Position numbers and translations under genes: made by a program
From: Cystobacter ferrugineus
GTDB lineage: Bacteria; Myxococcota; Myxococcia; Myxococcales; Myxococcaceae
Length of the DNA: 64,000 nucleotides
Direction: 5' to 3'
Assembly (NCBI RefSeq): GCF_001887355.1
Contig: NZ_MPIN01000004.1
Span: 285,174 to 349,173 of the forward strand
Shown here: one piece after another, positions 20,101 through 29,193 of the stretch
Layout: each line of letters begins with the position of its first letter
How positions within the stretch are numbered: the first letter of the stretch is position 1
Notes under the pieces: model-generated
Seen by the model: only the letters and a program-made list of their open reading frames with translations
The model's database searches: none
Told to the model about the DNA's origin: nothing

Positions 20101-22098
20101 ATGTCGCTCTACCGCCTGGGCCGGCTGCGCGAGGCGGAGGAGTCCAGCCAGCAACTGCACGCCTCCGCGCTCGCCATCGGCGACCGGTACGCCGTGCGCC
20201 TCAGCCTGGAGGTCTGGGGCAAGGCCTCCGTGGGCCGCATCGCCAAGGGCCTGCTGGACGAGGGGCTGGCCGACGCGGGGCTCGACACGCAGACGCACAC
20301 GGGGCTGCTCCAGGTGGAGGCCCTGCGGCGCATGCGCGAGGAGGACCTGGAGGGCGCGGTGGCCACACTGGAGACGGCCCACCGGATGGTGGAGAAGGCG
20401 AAGTTGCGCAACGAGTACGTGACGCCCGTGGGCCCCTGGTTCATCACCGCGCTGCGCCTGCTGGCCTCGCGGGCGTCACCGATCGCGCCCCACCGCCGCG
20501 CGGCGCTGCTCAAGCGGGCGTGGCAGGTGGAGAGACGCTCCCGCTCCTCGGCGGAGTCCTTCCGCAACAACCTCGCCCACCTGATGCGCGAGCGCGGCCT
20601 GCTGCATGCCATGGAGGGCCACCCCCGCCGCGCCCGCAGGTGTCTCGACGAGAGCCTGCACGTGGCCGAGTCCCTGAAGATGCGCCACGAGGCCGCCCAG
20701 ACGCGGCTCGCGCGCGGCCAGGTGGGCCAGGAGCTCGGCTGGCCCGGAGCGGCGGAGGACGTGGAGACGGCCCAGCGCGAGTTGCAGGAGATGGAGCAGG
20801 GCCTGGGGACGTCGGGGCCCTCCGCGCCCGACAAGGGGCCGGAGCGCCCGGAGACGCTGTCGCTCGTGGACCGCTTCCCGCGCGTGCTCGAGGCGGGGCG
20901 GCGCATCGCCTCCGCGCTCACGGGCGAGGCGGTGTTCGACGCCGTGCGCCAGTCCATGCAGGAATTGCTGCGCGCGGAGCACTGCGTGGTGTTCGAGCCG
21001 AGGACGCTGCTGCCCGAGGAGGAGCTGGCCGCCGCGGGCGTGGCGCGCACGGCCCTGCACCGCACGCTGGAGACGGGGCGCCCGGCCATCATGGGCCAGG
21101 GCATGCCCGGAGGGGTGAGCGAGAGCATGGAGATGCTCGGGGTGCGCTCGCTCCTGTGCGCGCCCATCCAGGTGCGCGGCAAGACGGTGGCGTGCGTGTG
21201 CGCGAGCCACCGTCAGGTGGGGGAGCTGTTCGGCGAGGACGAGGAGCGGCTGGCGTCCTTCGTCTGCATCCTGGCGGGCACCGCCCTGGAGAACGCCGAG
21301 GGCTTCGAGCGCATGGCGGCGCTGTCCGAGGAGCGCGGCCGGCTCTACCGCGAGGAGCAGGAGGCGGTGCGGCGCCGGGACGACTTCCTCTCCATCGCCG
21401 CGCACGAGCTCAAGACGCCCCTCACCTCGCTCCAGCTCCACCTGCAGGGGTTGATGTCGCAGTTGCGCCCGAGTGCCCGGCCCATGCCTCCCGAGCGGCT
21501 GGCCACCAGGCTGGAGTCGGCCAACCTCCAGACGCAGCGCATGGGCAAGCTGGTGAACGAGCTGCTGGACATCTCGCGCATCGCCCAGGGCAACCTGCTC
21601 GGGGACCTGGAGCCGGTGGACCTGGGGAAGGTGGTGAACACCGTGGTGGAGCGCTCGCGCGACGGCCTGGCGCGCGCCGAGTGCGAGCCACGGCTGCACC
21701 TGGCCCCCGAGGTCGTGGGCCAGTGGGACGCCATGCGCCTGGAGCAGGTGGTGCTCAACCTGCTCACCAACGCGATGAAGTACGGCGCCGGCCGGCCCAT
21801 CGACATCACCGTGGACAAGGACGCCACCCACGCGCGGCTCGTGGTGCGCGACGAGGGCATCGGCATCGCCCCGGAGGACACCGAGCGCATCTTCGAGCGC
21901 TTCGAGCGCGCGGTGTCCGTGCGCCACTACGGCGGCTTCGGTATCGGCCTGTGGATCGTCCGGGAAATCATCCAGGCACTCGGTGGCCGCGTCGAGGTGC
22001 ACAGCGCGCCCGGGCAGGGCGCCACCTTCACCGTGCGGCTTCCGCTCGAAGGCCCGAAGCCCCGCGCCCTCAATGGCGCTCCAGCTCCAGATAGATGA
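17104..22098 (+). CDS. Hybrid Ser/Thr kinase - AAA ATPase - TPR - GAF - histidine kinase
   Basis: 1664 residues. (1) A protein kinase domain spans about 20-290, with catalytic K54, H144-R-D146-V-K148 and D167-F-G; its glycine loop is degenerate ('QGRGIVTW'). (2) An AAA/STAND-like ATPase spans about 315-700, with Walker A E344-S-G-G-G-K349-S and acidic pair D467-D468. (3) A long TPR-like helical region runs about 700-1250. (4) A GAF domain spans about 1280-1410. (5) HisKA has H1434 in 'IAAHELKTPLTSL', and an HATPase has 'NLLTNAMKYG', 'DEGIGIAPED' and 'FGIGLWIV'. No membrane segment is present, so it is a soluble signalling hub. ATG 17104 has GGAGGGG upstream. No cognate response regulator is adjacent. 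It converges with the methyltransferase gene and overlaps it by 29 bp. Confidence 0.95.
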   Translation: MSEGYEQVGPSREGVHAGRRLGNRFELTQRIKQGRGIVTWLGTDLHTGARLVIKTTAAHALVPTARQRLEHEARVLGSLRNPHLVPLLHFGTGGELLFLVTPFVPGRSLQERLASGTLSVSEALTLGQGVLSALAEAHVQGVLHRDVKPSNIIVDGFPNITHVTLVDFGLARSERLDPSLRDLPVGTARYLSPEQAGLLNRPVEATSDLYALGAVLFEALAGHPAFDGASVGEVLRQHLTSRPRLRATGVEVPRALEEVVARLLQTDPQDRYQSAESAREDLRAIEEALAQGEQDPELVAGAHDTRRSLTEPSFVGRHEELAQMERELERARVEPGRLVVVEAESGGGKSRLLEEFASRAPRHRAALLEGQAVAHAAQRPFQLFTDVAAGITQTALERPELGERLRERLKEQAVAVCTVLPQLKPILRPEQQSLGPESLGASRGIAALAALLGALGSETEPAMVLLDDCQWADEPTLKALEGFQRGPLRDGPGHVLLVIAFRTEEVGADHPLRRLRPDAHLRLAAFGPEDLTRLLESMAGPLPREAMELVVRLSEGNPFMASAVMHGLVEDGALVPGERGWKVQPAAMAHVRSSRQAASFLVRRLKLLPAESLHLLSVGAVLGKSFALEHVAALSGTPQEQVVAALVEPQHRHMLWAGQEGHYTFVHDKLREALLGMLKPDERRELHRLAARTFAARARADSFELAYHFDAAGEHAQALPHAIVAAERARTQFALGTAELNYRIAERGAAQADASTRFRIATGLGDVLMLLGRYDDAQPQFELAQKLAHNALEQARISSKLGELEFKRGNMEESNAANEQGLALLRRWVPGHDITYGLRAVWELLIQAGHTLMPKRLARRSLEHAEEDLLAVHFYNRLTYGYWYKRGPVPTFWAHLREVNTAERYPPTPELAQAYSTHSPVMTQVPWFSRAIAYLEKSLAMRRKWGDTWGQGQTLHFYSLALYVSGRFEESIEKAREGMRLLARTGDKWEMHNAHYHLAMSLYRLGRLREAEESSQQLHASALAIGDRYAVRLSLEVWGKASVGRIAKGLLDEGLADAGLDTQTHTGLLQVEALRRMREEDLEGAVATLETAHRMVEKAKLRNEYVTPVGPWFITALRLLASRASPIAPHRRAALLKRAWQVERRSRSSAESFRNNLAHLMRERGLLHAMEGHPRRARRCLDESLHVAESLKMRHEAAQTRLARGQVGQELGWPGAAEDVETAQRELQEMEQGLGTSGPSAPDKGPERPETLSLVDRFPRVLEAGRRIASALTGEAVFDAVRQSMQELLRAEHCVVFEPRTLLPEEELAAAGVARTALHRTLETGRPAIMGQGMPGGVSESMEMLGVRSLLCAPIQVRGKTVACVCASHRQVGELFGEDEERLASFVCILAGTALENAEGFERMAALSEERGRLYREEQEAVRRRDDFLSIAAHELKTPLTSLQLHLQGLMSQLRPSARPMPPERLATRLESANLQTQRMGKLVNELLDISRIAQGNLLGDLEPVDLGKVVNTVVERSRDGLARAECEPRLHLAPEVVGQWDAMRLEQVVLNLLTNAMKYGAGRPIDITVDKDATHARLVVRDEGIGIAPEDTERIFERFERAVSVRHYGGFGIGLWIVREIIQALGGRVEVHSAPGQGATFTVRLPLEGPKPRALNGAPAPDR

Positions 22099-23089
22099 CG
22101 TGGCCCACGGAGTCGCGGAACAGGTTCATGCGGGAGATCTGCGCGGGGTCGATCTCCGCCGCCAGGTCGCGCATCTGCTCCTCGTCCCGGTAGACGAGCC
22201 ACCAGTCCATGAAGGCCTCCAGGTAGCCCGCGTCGGGGGTGCTCAGGGCGAAGTTGGCGATCACCAGCCGGCCCCCCGGGCGCAACATCTCGAAGAGCCG
22301 CCGGGTGAGGCGTTGGGCCACGTTCTGCGACAGGTAGTCGTACAGGCCCGCCGAGTAGATGAGATCCTGCGGCTCGAAGACGCTGCGGCCCAGGACGATG
22401 GAGCGCACGTTGTCACAGACGGGACGCACGAGGTCCCCCGGGTGCTGGCGCGCCACCTCTTCCAGGCTCGAGGTGTCCTGGTCCATCGCGAGGAACAGCC
22501 CCACGCGGCGCTCGGCCACGGCGCGTGACCGCTCGGCTTCTCGCAGGTGGCCGCACGCAATGGAGAGCACCCGCGGCTTGTGCACCCGCTCGGCGATGGT
22601 GTCGATCTCCCGCGCGAGGATCATCCGCCGCTCCCGCACGCATTGGGGTCCCGTCTGCTGATACAGGAAGCGGTAGATGGATTGACCGATGAGAGGGTCC
22701 TCGGTCTTGCGCTGGGAGTAGACGTAATCGATGAGATCCGCGTCCCCCGCGTAGCCCCGCGGACGCTCATAGCCGTGGCGCGAATAGGGACACAGGTGCA
22801 GCAGCTTCCGCAGCGGATGGGCGCGCGTGGACTCGAGGCAGAACACGTGCCACTCCTCCCGGTCGCATTTGCGGCGCAACAGGTGGAGCCCCTGGTACAG
22901 CGCCGACATGTTGGCCTCGACATTGCCCCGCTGAAGCCGGACGAAGATGTCGTGCAACCACACGTCCGCCTGCAGGAAGGCATCACTTCGCTCGACCCAC
23001 TCCATCACGGGCGCGGCCAATTCATTTCGGTGGGACCAGGACTCACCATGACCGATGGCGTGTTTGAAGGGGAGGGAGGGATCGTCCAT
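22070..23089 (-). CDS. SAM methyltransferase of the 3-hydroxypalmitate methyl ester (EF) type
   Basis: 339 residues from ATG 23089, where recognisable family sequence begins ('LPFKHAIGHGESWSHRNELA'). A longer form from TTG 23182, overlapping the ACP stop codon, is possible but adds residues of unlikely composition. The class I Rossmann core starts at 'RVLSIACGH', with the acidic ribose-binding residue in 'FLAMDQDTSS' and 'LRPGGRLVIANFA' as the later motif. The N-terminal ~130 residues are a helical domain typical of proteins annotated as extracellular-factor 3-hydroxypalmitic acid methyl ester synthases. The lone acyl carrier protein directly upstream supports an acyl-thioester or fatty-acid methylating role. 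The true substrate is not proven. Confidence 0.82.
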   Translation of the reverse strand: MDDPSLPFKHAIGHGESWSHRNELAAPVMEWVERSDAFLQADVWLHDIFVRLQRGNVEANMSALYQGLHLLRRKCDREEWHVFCLESTRAHPLRKLLHLCPYSRHGYERPRGYAGDADLIDYVYSQRKTEDPLIGQSIYRFLYQQTGPQCVRERRMILAREIDTIAERVHKPRVLSIACGHLREAERSRAVAERRVGLFLAMDQDTSSLEEVARQHPGDLVRPVCDNVRSIVLGRSVFEPQDLIYSAGLYDYLSQNVAQRLTRRLFEMLRPGGRLVIANFALSTPDAGYLEAFMDWWLVYRDEEQMRDLAAEIDPAQISRMNLFRDSVGHVIYLELERH

Positions 23090-23178
23090 GCCCCGCACAA
23101 CGGGAAATCTTCTCCGATCCTTTCCGAAGAATGCGGTCGTGTGTCCTCCGCACGCTCCTCCGCCCGGAGGGCGACGCG

Positions 23179-23472
23179 TCAACGCGCGAGGGGCTCGCTT
23201 CCCTCCCGCGTCTCCTCCCTGCCCCCGCCCTCCGCGCGCTTCGCCTCGATGAAGGCCGTGATGCGCTCGAGGGTGTCCAGGTTCTTCGGCCCGGATTCGT
23301 CGTCACCCACGGTGATGCCGAACTCACTCTCCATATAAAGGAGCAGCTCGAGCGTGTCCGTTGAATCCAACAGTCCCGAGGTGATGAGCGGTGTGGTGTC
23401 GGACAACTCGAGGCTGTCTCCTCGCAGGAAGGTCGTCCGAATGAACTCGCGCAGTTGGTTGGAGATCTCCAT
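23179..23472 (-). CDS. Acyl carrier protein
   Basis: 97 residues with the four-helix ACP pattern. The phosphopantetheine serine is S37 in 'SGLLDSTDTLELL', and 'LYMESEFGITVGDDE' is helix III with its usual acidic face. The last ~20 residues are a charged tail. ATG 23472 is preceded by an AAGAG-like site. The gene is followed by the methyltransferase (stop 23179-23181; nearest good start 23089), so the two are probably one operon. No ketosynthase or other fatty-acid/polyketide gene is in the window, so this ACP must draw acyl groups from elsewhere. It is likely specialised rather than the housekeeping AcpP. Confidence 0.9.
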   Translation of the reverse strand: MEISNQLREFIRTTFLRGDSLELSDTTPLITSGLLDSTDTLELLLYMESEFGITVGDDESGPKNLDTLERITAFIEAKRAEGGGREETREGSEPLAR

Positions 23473-23682
23473 GCTCTTTCGAACGGCCAATCCCACCCCG
23501 CTGCATTCCCGGCTCCACCCACCTCGCCCCCTGGGATCATGCCACTTCTCCCCACAGCCGCTCCCATGGCGGACGAGAGAACGAGGGCCGAGGGAGGGCG
23601 GCGAGGGGAGAAACCAGCGAGGTTGTCGACCCGGGCCGCGCAGCGGGTAGAGTGCGCCGCCACCGGGAGCACCGAGCAACAC

Positions 23683-24060
23683 ATGCCCTTTCAGATCACC
23701 GTCCACGAGGCGGATCGCATCATCGACGTCGTCTATCCTCCGCACCCCAGCGCGGAGGACGTGGCGGACTACCTCAAGCGCATCCGCGAGGCGATCCTCC
23801 GCCTCAACGGCCCGTGGAGCGCACTGGTGGACCAGGAGCAGCTCCGGGTGATGTCGCCGGAGATGGTGGACACCATGGCGAGCCTCAACGCCTTCGCGCA
23901 GCTCAACGGCATGAAGCGCTCGGCGCGCGTGGTGAGCGACGCGGCGTCGGGACTGCAGGCCTGGCGCATGACCAAGCGGGCGCTGTTGACCATTCCCACC
24001 CGGACCTTCGAGACGAGAGAAGCGGCCCTGGCGTGGCTGCGCCATCCCGACGACGAGTGA
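23683..24060 (+). CDS. STAS/SpoIIAA-like small protein
   Basis: 125 residues from ATG 23683. The upstream extension of the frame is rich in Pro/Arg and overlaps the divergent ACP gene, so I reject it. The alternating strand-helix layout and the ending 'TRTFETREAALAWLRHP' match the SpoIIAA-like/STAS-like proteins found in many copies in myxobacteria. These are presumed signalling or lipid-binding adapters. No catalytic residues can be named. It is followed after 50 bp by serA, but a separate promoter-like sequence lies in between. Confidence 0.75.
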   Translation: MPFQITVHEADRIIDVVYPPHPSAEDVADYLKRIREAILRLNGPWSALVDQEQLRVMSPEMVDTMASLNAFAQLNGMKRSARVVSDAASGLQAWRMTKRALLTIPTRTFETREAALAWLRHPDDE

Positions 24061-24073
24061 TGGGCGATGACGC

Positions 24074-24102
24074 TTGACAGTGTGGAGGGCGGGATCTAAC
24101 GC
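24074..24102 (+). promoter_or_regulatory. Possible sigma70-type promoter for serA with very short leader
   Basis: A perfect TTGACA (24074-24079) is followed after exactly 17 bp by TAACGC (24097-24102), a weak -10. The expected transcription start would fall within a few bases of the ATG at 24111, so the transcript could be nearly leaderless. Confidence 0.4.
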
Positions 24103-24110
24103 GCGGAGCC

Positions 24111-25361
24111 ATGAGCACGTCTCCATTCCCGTCGCCCTCCACGCCGATCTCCATCGAAGGTCCCCCGAAGGTTCTGCTGCTGGAGAACATCCACCCATCC
24201 GCGGAGGAGATGTTCCGCGCGGAGGGCTTCGAGGTGGAGCGGCTCAAGGTAGCGCTCAAGCCCGAGGAGCTGGAACAGCGCATCCAGGGCGTGCACGTGC
24301 TGGGCATCCGCAGCAAGACGAACGTGTGGGAGCCGGCGCTCGCCAAGGCGCCGAACCTGCTGGCCATCGGCGCGTTCTGCATCGGCACCAACCAGGTGGA
24401 CTTGAAGGCGGCCAACCGCCACGGCACGCCCGTGTTCAACGCGCCCTTCAGCAACACGCGCAGCGTGGCGGAGCTGGTGATCGCGGAGATCATCATGCTC
24501 AGCCGCCAGCTCGTGGACCGCAACCGCGAGGTGCACGCGGGCCAGTGGCGCAAGGTGGCGCTGGGCAGCTACGAGGTGCGCGGCAAGACGCTGGGCATCA
24601 TCGGCTATGGGCACATCGGCTCGCAGCTCGGCGTGCTGGCCGAGTCCATGGGCATGCGCGTCATCTTCCATGACGTGATGACGAAGCTGCCGCTGGGCAA
24701 CACGCGCGCCACGGCCACGCTGGACGAGCTGCTCGCGTCCTCGGACTTCGTGACGCTGCACGTGCCGGCCACGGCCTCCACGGAGAAGATGCTGGGCGAG
24801 GCGGAGCTGGCGCGCATGCGCAAGGGCGCCTACCTCATCAACGCGAGCCGGGGCACGGTGGTGGATATCGAAGCGCTGGCGCGGACCATCCGCTCCGGCC
24901 ACATCGGCGGCGCCGCGGTGGACGTGTACCCGGAGGAGCCGGAGACCAACAGCGACGGCTTCACCACCCCGCTGCAGGGCCTGCCCAACGTCATCCTCAC
25001 CCCGCACATCGGCGGCTCCACCGAGGAGGCCCAGGCGTCCATCGGCAAGGAGGTGGCCACCTCGCTCATCAAGTTCGTCAAGAGCGGCGCCACCACGGGC
25101 GCGGTGAACTTCCCCCAGGTGGAGGCGCCGCTGATTCCCAAGACGCACCGCATCCTCAACGTGCACCGCAACACGCCGGGCGTGCTGCGCGACATCAACC
25201 GCATCGTCTCGGACCTCAACGCCAACATCCACGCCCAGGTGCTCAGCACGGACGCGGACATCGGCTACCTGCTCATGGACCTGGACCAGAACGTGGGCCG
25301 TCCGGTGTGCGAGGCCATCGCGGGCCTCAAGACCGACATCAAGACGCGCATCGTCACCTGA
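24111..25361 (+). CDS. serA: D-3-phosphoglycerate dehydrogenase
   Basis: 416 residues, the length of the E. coli-type enzyme. The catalytic domain contains the NAD+ fold 'GKTLGIIGYGHIGSQLGVLA', 'LINASRGTVVDIEAL' with the catalytic arginine/glutamate region, and the proton-relay histidine in 'LTPHIGGSTEEAQ'. The last ~75 residues are an ACT domain, which binds serine in feedback-inhibited homologues. It oxidises 3-phosphoglycerate in the first step of serine synthesis; E. coli SerA also reduces 2-oxoglutarate to D-2-hydroxyglutarate. The first ~15 residues (Ser/Pro-rich) are unusual. It is convergent with a FAD-linked D-2-hydroxyacid dehydrogenase 48 bp away. Confidence 0.95.
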   Translation: MSTSPFPSPSTPISIEGPPKVLLLENIHPSAEEMFRAEGFEVERLKVALKPEELEQRIQGVHVLGIRSKTNVWEPALAKAPNLLAIGAFCIGTNQVDLKAANRHGTPVFNAPFSNTRSVAELVIAEIIMLSRQLVDRNREVHAGQWRKVALGSYEVRGKTLGIIGYGHIGSQLGVLAESMGMRVIFHDVMTKLPLGNTRATATLDELLASSDFVTLHVPATASTEKMLGEAELARMRKGAYLINASRGTVVDIEALARTIRSGHIGGAAVDVYPEEPETNSDGFTTPLQGLPNVILTPHIGGSTEEAQASIGKEVATSLIKFVKSGATTGAVNFPQVEAPLIPKTHRILNVHRNTPGVLRDINRIVSDLNANIHAQVLSTDADIGYLLMDLDQNVGRPVCEAIAGLKTDIKTRIVT

Positions 25362-25409
25362 TGCGCGGACGCGGGGGCGCTCCCGGCGCGGAGGGCCCCC
25401 CGTGCCGGC

Positions 25410-26810
<1,401 letters not shown>

Positions 26811-26873
26811 GAGCCGAGCACTAGTGCAGCGGGCTCGCCATGGCAAGCCAACGAGCACGCGAGGAAGCGCTGC

Positions 26874-27764
26874 CTAACGGGGCGTTCCCGCGTCACCCGG
26901 CGCGGGCGCGCCAGGCGGGGGCACGGCGACCCCGGCATCCACCGGCGAGGAGCCGCCCGTCGAGGACTGCGCCGGCTGCTCCGGGGCCGGGGCGGGCACC
27001 GCGCCCCCATCGGTGGGCGACGCCGGCCCCGCCACGACCTGGTCCGGGGAAGGCGGCGTGCCGCCCGGAGACGGTGTCGCGGCGGGCTCCTGCGGGGGGG
27101 CGGACAGCGTGGGCTCGTCGAGAGGGAGAACGGGCGGCGGCGCGATCACGGGAGAAGAGCCAGGAGACGCCGCGTCGGTGGGAACGGATGGGGTGGGCCC
27201 GGCCGCGGCGGGCGTCTCCCCCGAGGGAGCGACGTCCTTCGACGACTCCACCACCTGCTTGAGGCGGGCGAGTCCCTGCTCGATGCCAGCGCCCAGGCGG
27301 GAGCGGATGAAGGGCGCCAAGTAGCGCCGCAGGGGACTGCGGCCGAGGGTTCCCTCATCCACCCACGTCACCTGGGTGCCCCCCTCCACGGACGCGAGGG
27401 AGATGCGGCCTCGCGCGGAGAACCGGCCTCCGCCCAACGATGCCTGGTAGCTCACGCCCGTCTTCGGGTCCGCCTCGGAGAGGGAGAGCGTTCCACGGCC
27501 CAGGGGGCCCCCCTCCCAGGTCCGCACCGAGCCCACGCCCAGCTCAGGCCCTCCGAACATCCACTGCTCACCCGGGTAGCGCTCCGCGTTCCAGGGCGTC
27601 CACTCCCCCCAGCGCCGCGGTTGGGCCACCTGGGCGTACACCGCCTCGGAGGGGGCGAGGATGAGCAGCGAACGCTCGACACGGTACGTCGTCGGCAGCA
27701 CCAGGCCAATGACGAGCAGGAGCCCCAGCAGGCTCGCGAAGGCGATGAGGATCTTCTTGAGCAT
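26874..27764 (-). CDS. Membrane-anchored SRPBCC (START-like) protein with Pro-rich tail
   Basis: 296 residues. An N-terminal membrane helix (about 4-24, 'ILIAFASLLGLLLVIGLVLP') is followed by a SRPBCC/polyketide-cyclase-like domain (about 30-180) with the usual 'VYAQVAQPRRWGEWTPW' opening and 'GGTQVTWVDEGTLG'. The remaining ~115 residues are a Pro/Ala/Gly-rich disordered tail ('PPPVLPLDEPTLSAPP'). Most family members stop after the cavity domain, so the tail is an addition. The hydrophobic-ligand role is inferred from the fold only. It is divergent from the beta-barrel gene at 27918. Confidence 0.85.
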   Translation of the reverse strand: MLKKILIAFASLLGLLLVIGLVLPTTYRVERSLLILAPSEAVYAQVAQPRRWGEWTPWNAERYPGEQWMFGGPELGVGSVRTWEGGPLGRGTLSLSEADPKTGVSYQASLGGGRFSARGRISLASVEGGTQVTWVDEGTLGRSPLRRYLAPFIRSRLGAGIEQGLARLKQVVESSKDVAPSGETPAAAGPTPSVPTDAASPGSSPVIAPPPVLPLDEPTLSAPPQEPAATPSPGGTPPSPDQVVAGPASPTDGGAVPAPAPEQPAQSSTGGSSPVDAGVAVPPPGAPAPGDAGTPR

Positions 27765-27917
27765 CGAGCGATTCCAGGGGCCGGTGCACCCGGATGGCGC
27801 ACCGTAGCAGAACCCACCTCCCGCCCGTACCCCGTCCTCCAGGGCCCCCCGCGAATTCCCGCACGGGCCTTCTCTCCATCATCGGGCTCGCGAATAATCC
27901 GCCCCCCTGCCCCGGCG

Positions 27918-28613
27918 ATGCCCCCCTTCCTCCCTTCCCACAAGGCCGTCCCTCCCCCCCGTGGACTGCTCGCGTTGCTGCTCCTGGGCCTTCCCCTGGG
28001 CAGCGCGTCGGCGCAGGAGCCGGAAGACGAGGACCCACCGCCGGAGACCGAAGTCACGCGGCCGGCGCCCGCTCCCGTCAGTCCCGACACCGAGCCCGAG
28101 TGGAAGACGCGCTTCGGGGCGAGGCTGTTGGTGGGTGCTCCCGATGGCATGGGCGCCGCCCTGCTCATCCACCCGAGGTCCTGGCTCCGGGTGCACGCGG
28201 GAGCGGCGAGGAACAGCCTGGGAATCGGCGTGCGCGCGGGGGTGGATCTGCTACCCGTGCGGCTGCTCGTCTCGCCCGTGCTGGGACTGGAGTATGGGCA
28301 CACCTTCCGCGCGGACTATGGGCGGCTGCTCACGCGACTGCACGGCCAGCCCACCACACCCGTCACGGGCATCCGCCAGGTGGATTACGACCAGTTGAAC
28401 ATCAGCGTGGGTCTGGAGTTCTCGCCCTGGCGCCACGTGACCTTCTTCGGCGGTGCCGGCATCAGCTACTGGTTCCTCGGGGTGAGGGACGCCACGGCCT
28501 TCATCCGCGAGGCGGAGGCCGGGGAGGAAGACCCGTCGCTCACCGCCAGGCCCCTGCTGATCAACATCTCCAGTCCCGTGGTGAGGCTCGGCCTCATCGT
28601 CTACTTCAACTGA
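27918..28613 (+). CDS. Outer-membrane beta-barrel protein
   Basis: 231 residues from ATG 27918. A signal peptide ('GLLALLLLGLPLGSASAQE', cut after Ala near residue 33) is followed by a Pro/Glu-rich linker and then alternating amphipathic strands. Clear strands include 'TRFGARLLVGAPDGMGAALL', 'VSPVLGLEYGHTF' and the terminal 'PVVRLGLIVYFN', which ends in an aromatic/polar pair near the C-terminus as outer-membrane barrels do. Function is unknown. It is followed four bases later by a lipoprotein gene, so the two are probably cotranscribed. Confidence 0.8.
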   Translation: MPPFLPSHKAVPPPRGLLALLLLGLPLGSASAQEPEDEDPPPETEVTRPAPAPVSPDTEPEWKTRFGARLLVGAPDGMGAALLIHPRSWLRVHAGAARNSLGIGVRAGVDLLPVRLLVSPVLGLEYGHTFRADYGRLLTRLHGQPTTPVTGIRQVDYDQLNISVGLEFSPWRHVTFFGGAGISYWFLGVRDATAFIREAEAGEEDPSLTARPLLINISSPVVRLGLIVYFN

Positions 28614-28617
28614 CGGG

Positions 28618-29193
28618 GTGTCCCGCGTGCCCGCCCTTGCCCGAGTCCTCCTGCTGACCGCCACCGCGCTGCTCGCCTCCGGCTGCCGGAAGATCGCCGA
28701 CACCTTCTTCGTGGTGACGGCCGAAACCGAGGAGATCTGCCAGAGCGAGTCCGACGTGTCGTTCTCCGGCGCCACGCCGGGCCAGGAGACACTCGAGCGG
28801 ACCGTGGAGGTTCCCCTGGGGCAGATCGGCCAGGATCTGCCCGAGGGACGGCTCGACACGGCTCTGTCGTTGCAGTTGTTCACGCTCGAGGTCACGGGCG
28901 GGGACGCGGACCTCAGCAAGCTCCAGACGGTGAAGGTCTCGCTGCGCCGCCAGGGCTCGACGGAGCTCATCCGGACACTGCTGGAGTACAGCCAGCCCTC
29001 GCAGGCGTTCTCTCCGAATCTGCTCGCCCTGCGAGCGGTGGAGGCGACGAGCGTGCCCGATCTGGCGCGGGACGAGCGGCTGGAGCTGGTGCTCGAGGCG
29101 CGCGGGACCCTGCCCGCCCAGGCGTGGACGGCGAACCTCCGGGCGTGCGTGGGAGTGCGCGCCGAGGTGCACTCCTTCAAGTTCATCTTCTGA
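28618..29193 (+). CDS. Lipoprotein of unknown function
   Basis: 191 residues starting with GTG. The signal ends in the lipobox 'LLASGC' with acylated C23. The mature part has no recognised domain; it alternates strand-like blocks ('LDTALSLQLFTLEVTGG', 'LELVLEARG') and ends 'VHSFKFIF'. It starts four bases after the beta-barrel gene, so it may be a periplasmic or outer-membrane partner. It converges with the next gene and overlaps its 3' end by 11 bp. Confidence 0.8.
   Translation: MSRVPALARVLLLTATALLASGCRKIADTFFVVTAETEEICQSESDVSFSGATPGQETLERTVEVPLGQIGQDLPEGRLDTALSLQLFTLEVTGGDADLSKLQTVKVSLRRQGSTELIRTLLEYSQPSQAFSPNLLALRAVEATSVPDLARDERLELVLEARGTLPAQAWTANLRACVGVRAEVHSFKFIF

Noticed and set aside
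17134..20382. Long minus-strand open frame opposite the hybrid kinase
   Set aside because: It is low-complexity His/Gly/Arg text, a GC-driven shadow of the kinase gene, which has intact catalytic motifs.
23090..23182. Longer N-terminus for the methyltransferase from TTG 23182
   Set aside because: The added 31 residues are of unusual composition and homologous-looking sequence begins after ATG 23089. It is kept only as an alternative because of its overlap with the ACP stop.
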